A stretch of DNA of 64,000 nt from the NCBI GenBank assembly GCA_041595875.1, contig JBFHJN010000003.1, forward strand, positions 17,949-81,948, written 5' to 3'. Within the stretch, counting starts at the first letter, position 1; each line of letters begins with the position of its first letter. Origin of the DNA: UBA2279 sp041595875. Its GTDB lineage: Bacteria > Actinomycetota > Coriobacteriia > Anaerosomatales > Anaerosomataceae. Shown piece by piece: positions 57,888 through 64,000 of this stretch. The notes beneath the pieces were generated by a model, which saw only the letters and a list, made by a program, of their open reading frames with translations, did no database searches and was not told the origin of the DNA. The translations under genes and the position numbers were made by a program.

Positions 57888-58868
57888 GTGGAGGAGCGGG
57901 AGTTCGTCAGCGGGTCTCGCGAGGTGTGGGAACGCCTGGCGACCGTGGTCGCGCACACGCGCAAGAAAGGCATCTCCTCGCTTGCCGCCGCACAGGTCAA
58001 GGCGATGCATGAGGACTACCGCCGCACGGCCGCCGATCTGGCCTACGCGCAGACGCACTTCGCAAGCAGCGAGACCACCGTCTACCTCAACCGGCTGATC
58101 GCTTCCGCTCACGGGGAGCTCTACGGCAGCTCGCCACGCCGGCTCTCCGCCGTTTGGCGCTTCCTTGCGACCGGCTACCCGCGCCTCGTCCGCAAGCACG
58201 CGCGCCCCATCGCCCTGGCGGCACTGATGCTGTTCGGCGCGGTGGCGCTGGGCTACCTGGCGACCTACGTCAACTACCCGCTGGCGCGCGTGATCGTGCC
58301 GCAGCAGTTCCGGGAGGTCCTGGCCGACCCCACCGCTCCTGAGGGCGGCAGCGCGAGCCAGGTCCTGCTGCAGGGTCCGGCTTTCTCGGCGCTCATCACC
58401 ACCAACAACATCCAGGTCTCGCTGCAGGCGTTCGCCGGCGGTATGACCTTCGGATTGCTCACGGTATACGCACTGCTCATGAACGGCGCGATGCTGGGCG
58501 TGCTCGCCGGGGCCTTCGGGCAAGCGGGAGTCGCTCTGGAGTTCTGGGCGTTCATCGTCCCCCACGGCGCCATCGAACTGCCGGCGATCGTACTGGCGGG
58601 CGCCTCAGGGCTGCTGCTTGCCGGGGCGCTCGTCTTCCCCGGCGACCTCACACGCGGCCAGGCGCTTCGCGCGATCTCCGGCGATGCCGTGCGGCTCGTG
58701 CTGGGAGTGATACCGCTGCTGATCATCGCGGGGCTCATCGAGGGATTCGTGACTCCGCTGGGGATCGACCCGCTCACGAAAGTGGCGATAGGCGCCGTCA
58801 TGGCGATGCTGCTTGCGGCCTATGTGTTGCTGCCGGGCAGGTCCGCCGAGAAGCGCGAGAGCGACTAG
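57888..58868 (+). CDS. SpoIIM-like membrane protein
   Basis: 326 residues from GTG 57888 (AAGGGAG RBS); the open frame before it overlaps the RDD gene antisense. An N-terminal helical segment (about 1-95) precedes five to six membrane helices (about 110-315). NNIQVSLQAFAGGMTFGLLTVYALLMNGAMLGVLAG (about 185-220) and FIVPHGAIELPAIVLAGASGLLLAGAL (about 222-250) are the SpoIIM/DUF95 core. Homologues in non-sporulating actinobacteria lie with RDD, MoxR and DUF58 genes, as here. The window shows no other sporulation gene. Confidence 0.88.
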   Translation: MEEREFVSGSREVWERLATVVAHTRKKGISSLAAAQVKAMHEDYRRTAADLAYAQTHFASSETTVYLNRLIASAHGELYGSSPRRLSAVWRFLATGYPRLVRKHARPIALAALMLFGAVALGYLATYVNYPLARVIVPQQFREVLADPTAPEGGSASQVLLQGPAFSALITTNNIQVSLQAFAGGMTFGLLTVYALLMNGAMLGVLAGAFGQAGVALEFWAFIVPHGAIELPAIVLAGASGLLLAGALVFPGDLTRGQALRAISGDAVRLVLGVIPLLIIAGLIEGFVTPLGIDPLTKVAIGAVMAMLLAAYVLLPGRSAEKRESD

Positions 58869-58883
58869 CCGGCGGCATCTCCC

Positions 58884-60227
58884 CTACAGCTTGCCGCGCG
58901 CCTTCACATCGAGGTAGCGGTTGACCGCCGCAACCGAGAGCTCCTCGGCGTCCACATCCAGCACCAGTGCACCGCGAGATGCAAGCACGCCAAGCGCCGC
59001 GGCTTTCTCGCGCAGCACGTCCTCGGCCACCGCCACGCCGAACACCTCGGACTCCGTACGCGCCTCGGCACGCGCGCGGGCCTCGATGTCGCGATTACGC
59101 TGCGTGATGACCAGCGGCAGATGGCGCGGCATGAGGCCGCTGAGCACAGAGATCAACCGGCGCGAAGGCTCTTGACCCGCCACGTCTGTGAAGAGCACCA
59201 CCAGCGAGCGGCGCGACAAACGCATGGACAGATAGGTGAGCGCCCGCGTGTAGTCCGACTCCTCGGTCTTTCCCTCCACCGAGTAGAGCGCCTCCAGAAC
59301 GGCGAGGAACTGCCGGTGCCCCTTCTTAGGCGGCAGATACGTGTGGATGTCGCGCCCGAAGACGAGCAGCCCCACGAGGTCGCCGCTCCTGGTCGCGAGA
59401 TACGCAAGCAGCAATGCCGCGTTGACGGCGTGATCGAGTTTGGAAAGCCCGCCTGTGACAGGCTGCATGAGACGACCGGCATCCACCGCCAGCACGATGG
59501 TCTGACTGCGCTCGACCTCGAAGCGGCGCACGACCGGCTTGGCGCGCCGCGCCGTCGCCTTCCAGTCGATGTCGCGGTAGTCGTCGCCGTGCTGGTAGTC
59601 ACGCAGCGACTCGAACTCCGTACCCGCGCCCGCATAGCGCATCGTGCGGACACCCAGCTCTTGCAGCGCACCCTTGCGTGCGAGCAGCGCGTAGCGCTGC
59701 ACCGCGACGATATCCGGATACACATGGCACTCCTCGGAAAGCGGGAGGATGAACTGCCTGCCCGCAAAGCCGAGCGGACCCATGGAACGCAGGCCAACGT
59801 CGCCGAAGACATACGCGCCGCGCCGCCACGGCGTGAAGTGCAGCGTCACCCGGGCCTCCTCGCCACGTGATACCGCAAGCGGCCCGAAGCGGCGCTCGCC
59901 GCTGAAGCCGGAGGGCGGCGTCTCTCTGCCGAGAAGGACCGCACCGTGAGCGCTGCGATTGGCCAAACGCAAGCTCACCGGATTGGGAACACCGATGGAG
60001 AGCTTGGTGGGCAACGTGCGAGCGACCTCAAGGTCTTCAGGTCCTGCAGCATGACGATACTCGGCGACGATGAGCACAGCCCAGCCGATGAGCCACACGG
60101 CGGCCGCGACCCACGCCCACACGCCCGACAGCCACGGCACCAGCACCACGGGCAGGGCGATGATCGCCGTGGCCCGCGGGGTCACGTACGGCAAGAACGC
60201 CAGCAGCCTGTCGAGGCGCGCCGTCAT
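58884..60227 (-). CDS. DUF58 (vWA-like) protein
   Basis: 447 residues. Two transmembrane segments (about 13-55) and a beta-rich region lead to the DUF58 motif GTEFESLRDYQHGDDYRDIDWKATARRAKPVVRRFE (about 195-235). A vWA-like fold follows with VLAVDAGRLM as a partial MIDAS. DUF58 proteins are usual partners of MoxR ATPases, which likely remodel them. The start overlaps moxR by 4 bp. Confidence 0.92.
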   Translation of the reverse strand: MTARLDRLLAFLPYVTPRATAIIALPVVLVPWLSGVWAWVAAAVWLIGWAVLIVAEYRHAAGPEDLEVARTLPTKLSIGVPNPVSLRLANRSAHGAVLLGRETPPSGFSGERRFGPLAVSRGEEARVTLHFTPWRRGAYVFGDVGLRSMGPLGFAGRQFILPLSEECHVYPDIVAVQRYALLARKGALQELGVRTMRYAGAGTEFESLRDYQHGDDYRDIDWKATARRAKPVVRRFEVERSQTIVLAVDAGRLMQPVTGGLSKLDHAVNAALLLAYLATRSGDLVGLLVFGRDIHTYLPPKKGHRQFLAVLEALYSVEGKTEESDYTRALTYLSMRLSRRSLVVLFTDVAGQEPSRRLISVLSGLMPRHLPLVITQRNRDIEARARAEARTESEVFGVAVAEDVLREKAAALGVLASRGALVLDVDAEELSVAAVNRYLDVKARGKL

Positions 60228-61183
60228 CGGGGTACCGGCACCCCCGCAAGCACATCGGCCACGACGGCATCGGCGCCGGTGCCTTCGATCTCCACCTCAG
60301 GGCGCAGCATGATGCGGTGGCGCAAGCATGGCGTCGCCATCGCCTTCACGTCATCAGGTGTCACGTAGTCACGTCCGTCGAGCAGCGCATGCCCCTTGGC
60401 GGCCACCAGCACCGCCACCGCCGCACGCGGGCTTGCACCAAGTGAGACCGCGGGATGCTCGCGCGTGGAGCGCACGACGGCGGTCACGTAGCTCACGACC
60501 GCCTCGTCCACCACGACCGCATCCAGCGCCGCACGGGCATCCATCACCTGGGCGGTGGTGGCCACCTTCTGCATCCCCAGTGCGCCCAGGTCGGTCATCT
60601 CCATACCGCCAAGATGACGACGCAAGATCTCCGCCTCCTCGGCCTCAGCGGGATAGTCCACCAGCACCTTTTGCTGGAAGCGGTCGAGCTGTGCCTCGGG
60701 CAGCGGGTAGGTGCCCTCGTACTCCACCGGGTTCTGCGTGGCGATGACGAGGAACGGCGCCGGCAGGGCATGGGTGACACCGTCGATGGTGACCTGGCGC
60801 TCCTGCATCGCCTCGAGCAACGCCGACTGCGTCTTGGGAGGGGTGCGGTTGATCTCATCGGCAAGCACGAGATTGGCGAACACCGGCCCCTGGCGAAGGC
60901 GGAACTCCTGACGCTCGAGGTCGAAGATGTTGGTGCCCACGACGTCGGCGGGCATCAGGTCGGGCGAGAACTGGATGCGCTTGAAGCTTGCGTCCATCGT
61001 GTAGGCGAGCGCCCGTGCAAGCAGCGTCTTGGCGGTGCCGGGAACGCCTTCAAGCAGGATATGACCGCCGGTCAGCAGGCCGATGAGAAGCGCGTCGACC
61101 GTGGCGTCCTGCCCCACGACCGCCTTACCCACCTCCGCCCGCACCGCCCCGGCAAGCTGCTTCACGTCATGTGTGTCAGCCAT
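60224..61183 (-). CDS. MoxR-family AAA+ ATPase
   Basis: 319 residues. Walker A LEGVPGTAKTLLARAL (about 40), FKRIQFSPDLMPADVVGTNIF (about 65), Walker B LVLADEINRTPPKTQSALLEAMQE (about 105) and sensor 1 FLVIATQNPVEYEGTYPLPEAQLDRF (about 145). MoxR proteins act as chaperones for vWA/DUF58 partners; the adjoining gene is DUF58. It overlaps the DUF4350 gene by 8 bp. Confidence 0.95.
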   Translation of the reverse strand: MADTHDVKQLAGAVRAEVGKAVVGQDATVDALLIGLLTGGHILLEGVPGTAKTLLARALAYTMDASFKRIQFSPDLMPADVVGTNIFDLERQEFRLRQGPVFANLVLADEINRTPPKTQSALLEAMQERQVTIDGVTHALPAPFLVIATQNPVEYEGTYPLPEAQLDRFQQKVLVDYPAEAEEAEILRRHLGGMEMTDLGALGMQKVATTAQVMDARAALDAVVVDEAVVSYVTAVVRSTREHPAVSLGASPRAAVAVLVAAKGHALLDGRDYVTPDDVKAMATPCLRHRIMLRPEVEIEGTGADAVVADVLAGVPVPR

Positions 61184-62297
61184 CGATACCTTCGACCTCC
61201 CGTCTCAGCCGGACGATACGCCCGGCGACCGATACGAACTCCGATTCACTGATGCCGCCCCGCGCGCGCAGGGCTGCCGAATGATCCAGTACCGTCGCGA
61301 CATCAGCGCGGCGGGCATTACCAAGCACCAAAGTGCCGTACCTGCGCACCACTGCGCGAGCAAGGCCCTCTTCGAGGACCTGAAGCGCCTCGCCCCGCGC
61401 TCCAGCCTTGCGGTAGAGCTCGGCCAGCGAGTCGATGTAGGCGGCGGTACGCACGACGGGCGTCTCGGACTCCAGGATGGGCGGACCGATACGCCGCGCA
61501 CGGGCGAGCACGAATAACGCCACCGCGACGAGCACGATGAGCATCGCGGCTTGACCGCCCGCGCCCAGGCGCTCCCACGCGCCGCCACCGTAGGCGAATC
61601 CGTGATGATACTCGTCGAAGTAGACCGGACCGTCGCCGGTGGTCACCAGCGCCACCGCGAACCCCGCGTTGTCCGCGCGCTCGATACCTGCGTTGGAAAG
61701 CGGTGTGACGTCGGAAAGCCACAGTACCTGCCCTTGGCCGAGAGTCCGGGTGAGCAGCACCTGCTCGCGCTCGCCACCGACCACGGTCACCCACGCCGGA
61801 TCGTCGGCTTCCAGCCGCGAACGTCCCACCGCGATCCTGCCCACACCGGCGACCTCGGCGGCCGGGAATACCGGCGCGAGCGTCTCGTCCACGCTTGCAG
61901 ACGGCGCGACCTCGCGCACGGAGACAAGCAACGCTTCGCGCGCCTGCCAGCCGATCAGCACCAGACGGCCACCGCTCTCCACCCAACTCCGGAGTCGGGC
62001 GGCCTCCTCATCGCTCACCGGCTTTTCAAGCGCGCTTTCGGCCGCGACGACGATAGTGCCTGTCTCGGGCAGCTCATCGAAGTCGTTGAGCGTCCGCGCG
62101 TCGTATCCCAGCTCGTCCAGGTACCGGAACAGCACTCTGAGCCCCACCTCGGACTGCGACGCCGTCGAGGCGGTCTGGGTGCGGAAGCCGTAGAACCGGT
62201 TGGCCACATCGATGGCGAACCAGTACGTGCCCAGCAACACGAGCACGATGGCCACCGCCACGACGGTCTTCACGTCCAGCCTGAAGCGTCGCTTCAC
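61176..62297 (-). CDS. DUF4350-containing membrane protein
   Basis: 373 residues. A membrane anchor (about 11-30), then a DUF4350-like domain (about 45-235: SEVGLRVLFRYLDELGYDARTLNDFDELPETGTIVVAAES, VYFDEYHHGFAYGG), a second membrane helix (about 248-268) and a cytoplasmic tail with AELYRKAGARGEALQVLEEGLAR. Homologues are regular members of MoxR-DUF58 clusters; the role is unknown. GTG start overlapping the preceding gene by 4 bp. Confidence 0.85.
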   Translation of the reverse strand: MKRRFRLDVKTVVAVAIVLVLLGTYWFAIDVANRFYGFRTQTASTASQSEVGLRVLFRYLDELGYDARTLNDFDELPETGTIVVAAESALEKPVSDEEAARLRSWVESGGRLVLIGWQAREALLVSVREVAPSASVDETLAPVFPAAEVAGVGRIAVGRSRLEADDPAWVTVVGGEREQVLLTRTLGQGQVLWLSDVTPLSNAGIERADNAGFAVALVTTGDGPVYFDEYHHGFAYGGGAWERLGAGGQAAMLIVLVAVALFVLARARRIGPPILESETPVVRTAAYIDSLAELYRKAGARGEALQVLEEGLARAVVRRYGTLVLGNARRADVATVLDHSAALRARGGISESEFVSVAGRIVRLRREVEGIDG

Positions 62298-63328
62298 TGA
62301 GCATCACCGCCCGCGAGCCGTGCCATGAACTCCACGTATGCGGTGCGCGCGGCAGCGAAACCGACATCGCCGGGATCGCGATGGCCGTACCACGAAGGCT
62401 CGAACACATCGGCCATATCGCCGAGAGGACCCGCAAGCGAAGGCCTGCCGCTGCCCACGTCGCGCAGCAGCTCGGCGGTGGTGCGGGTGCGCGTGCGCGA
62501 GAGCACGCCGCGCTCGCCCAGCTCGCGTGCGGCCCCGCCGAAGAGCGCTCGCACGGCATCGCGATAGCGGCCCTGCGCCGCCTCTGCGTCGGCATGGCCG
62601 AGGACGTCTTGAGGCAGGCCCTCGGCAACGGCGACCACGGGCACGGTCTTGCCGTCGCCGTCGATCACCTCGTAGCCGTCACGCCGCGAGACCCCCCGCC
62701 TCCAGAGCCTCCAGACGAGCAGCGCGGCCAACAAGACCGCGATCGCGCTCATCACGGGGAAGATCCACTTGTAGACGGGCTCGGGCACGGCGTCGAATAT
62801 GTCGGGCATGAGCTTGTCGATCCACTCCCGGATCTGCTCCTCAAGCTCGGTGAGCCAGTCGGGCATGCCGGAGTCGCCGATGCGCTCCTCGGCCACTATC
62901 CGCGCAAGCGCCTCGCGATCCGAAGCGACCGGCGTCCCCGAAGGCTCCCCGAGTGCGGCCTGCATCGCCTCGAGATGCGAGGAGAGCTCCCGGGCGGCAT
63001 CACGGCGATCGTCGGAGGTGCTGCCGCCGGCAAGGGCATCGAGGTGCAAAGTGAGCGCCGCGTCATCGACGGCTATCTCGCCGCCGCCGGTGGAAATGCG
63101 CTCGCCCGCAGGCAGCAGCTCGCGCACCCGGAAGGCCAGCGTGTCCGCTACAACGTCCTCGCCTGCTTCGGGCAGAGCCGACTCGACCAGCTGCGCGGCC
63201 TGGCGCAACCGCGCGGAATAGTCGTCCACACTGCTTGCGGCGTGCGCCGAAGACGGCGCCATCGCGAAGAACAGCGTTGCCGCAACAAGCAACAGCGCAG
63301 GCAGGCTGCGTGTCGCGATGCGTCTCAT
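62294..63328 (-). CDS. Secreted-anchored protein with DUF4129-like tail
   Basis: 344 residues. A signal peptide (about 1-31, AHA cleavage site) precedes an outside domain (about 32-170), one transmembrane helix (about 185-210) and a cytoplasmic C-terminal domain. In the latter, AEAAQGRYRDAVRALFGGAARELGERGVLSRTRTRTTAELLRDV (about 250-295) resembles DUF4129. This part is common in transglutaminase-MoxR clusters. It overlaps both neighbours by 4 bp. Confidence 0.8.
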   Translation of the reverse strand: MRRIATRSLPALLLVAATLFFAMAPSSAHAASSVDDYSARLRQAAQLVESALPEAGEDVVADTLAFRVRELLPAGERISTGGGEIAVDDAALTLHLDALAGGSTSDDRRDAARELSSHLEAMQAALGEPSGTPVASDREALARIVAEERIGDSGMPDWLTELEEQIREWIDKLMPDIFDAVPEPVYKWIFPVMSAIAVLLAALLVWRLWRRGVSRRDGYEVIDGDGKTVPVVAVAEGLPQDVLGHADAEAAQGRYRDAVRALFGGAARELGERGVLSRTRTRTTAELLRDVGSGRPSLAGPLGDMADVFEPSWYGHRDPGDVGFAAARTAYVEFMARLAGGDAQ

Positions 63329-64000
63329 GCGACCTTCGAGAGCTCCTGCGCGCGCATCACGAGGTCAACACCCTCGTTGCGGACACGCAGGTCCAGATAG
63401 AGACTGAATGTGGCCAGCGGCATGAACGCGGCGGGCAACGTGGATGCGATAGCAAGCATCAGCCCCTCGGCGAACTTCCAGCCGATAGCGGTGGACTGGA
63501 AGATGGCCTCGGGGTTCTGGATGGACGCCACCACCTGCCGTATGGCGATGGGCGAGGCGACCGCCGAGCGGAACAGCGACATCAGCACCGCCGCCAAGAT
63601 CGCCCAGCCCAGGACTCGCCAGGCGTTACCCTTCACCAGAGCGATCGAACGGCTGAATGCGTAACCGATGGTGCCGCCCTCCACCACGACCACCACGCCC
63701 GCCATGCTGAGCCACACCGCGGCAAAGGCGGAGCCGATGTACAAAGTGAACACGCCCATCCCGATGATCATGGAGACGAGCCACTGGATGAGCAGATACC
63801 AGCCGAAGCGAGAAAGGCCGTTACGCATGATCTCGCGCCACCCCGGACGTTCACCCGCGAGCAGCCTGGGCGCGGCCGTGAGGACGGCGCAGTCGTGATA
63901 GTAGCGCACGAACGTCATCACCATGCTGGACGCAAGCAGCACCAGATATGAGATAGCGATGCCCCCGGTGAACGCGGGCTGAGCCATGCCGACGGTCTGC
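63325..64000 (-). CDS. Multi-pass membrane protein, cut by the window edge
   Basis: At least 224 residues; the frame stays open to the right edge, so the N-terminus is missing (an ATG at 63987 is probably internal). About six membrane helices are visible with MRNGLSRFGWYLLIQWLVS and SRSIALVKGNAWRVLGWAI, resembling membrane domains of the DUF975/glycerophosphodiesterase-linked type. It is the first visible gene of the DUF4129-DUF4350-MoxR-DUF58 operon. Family assignment is uncertain. Confidence 0.75.
   Translation of the reverse strand, partial: QTVGMAQPAFTGGIAISYLVLLASSMVMTFVRYYHDCAVLTAAPRLLAGERPGWREIMRNGLSRFGWYLLIQWLVSMIIGMGVFTLYIGSAFAAVWLSMAGVVVVVEGGTIGYAFSRSIALVKGNAWRVLGWAILAAVLMSLFRSAVASPIAIRQVVASIQNPEAIFQSTAIGWKFAEGLMLAIASTLPAAFMPLATFSLYLDLRVRNEGVDLVMRAQELSKVA

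Noticed and set aside
57888..58868. Evidence of endospore formation from the SpoIIM-like gene
   Set aside because: SpoIIM-like proteins are common in non-sporulating actinobacteria with RDD and MoxR genes, and no other sporulation gene is in the window.

Overview
The window is a high-GC, almost fully coding piece of a bacterial chromosome, with most genes on the minus strand. Several things point to an anaerobic, respiring actinobacterium, probably of the Coriobacteriia/OPB41-Anaerosomatales type: Rex, many GTG/TTG starts, a MoxR-DUF58-SpoIIM-RDD block, membrane-anchored multihaem cytochromes, and haem made by the siroheme-dependent (Ahb) route. This placement is inferred from gene content, not from a database search. 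I saw no phage genes, insertion sequences or CRISPR arrays.

Region 1 (1-7.2 kb) is an electron-transfer locus. Read on the minus strand it runs rex, TPR protein, NHL propeller, 15-haem cytochrome, TPR protein, NHL propeller, hexahaem cytochrome. The TPR-NHL-cytochrome triplet is therefore present twice. The last cytochrome has its own promoter (-35 TTGACA, 17 bp spacer), and a near-consensus Rex operator lies on its predicted start site.

Region 2 (7.2-28.7 kb) makes a cell-surface polysaccharide. It has a Wzy/WaaL-type polymerase or ligase, a WbaP-type initiating phosphotransferase, several GT2 and GT4 glycosyltransferases, one 914-residue three-domain glycosyltransferase, a methyltransferase and a lipid-flippase-type ABC exporter. 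Sugar-nucleotide genes are a PMM/PGM, ManC, GalU and a three-gene set (CapE/WbjB-, RmlD- and WecB/CapG-like) that fits a UDP-L-6-deoxy-HexNAc pathway.

Region 3 (28.8-47.4 kb) is a tetrapyrrole and cytochrome c maturation block. It holds hemA, hemC, cobA-hemD, hemB, hemL, a Met8p/CysG-N type siroheme synthase, a fused ahbA-ahbB, ahbC and ahbD. hemE, hemG/Y and hemH are not in the window. System I genes ccmE, F, A, B, C and D sit next to a HemX/CcsA-like protein. Together these make haem b from glutamyl-tRNA through siroheme and attach it to exported apocytochromes such as those of region 1. hemA and ccmE both have long structured leaders and share a sequence motif at their predicted transcription starts.

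Region 4 (47.6-64 kb) is mostly housekeeping. It has coaX, a two-component system, a CreD-like protein with an RBS-sequestering hairpin, a YhaN/YhaO (SbcC/SbcD-like) pair, bioY under a BirA-like operator, an FKBP isomerase, RDD and SpoIIM proteins, and a DUF58-MoxR-DUF4350-DUF4129 envelope operon that runs off the right edge. No gene-free stretch exceeds 300 bp. The longest are 47374-47613 and 39641-39839, and both are described as leaders with promoters.
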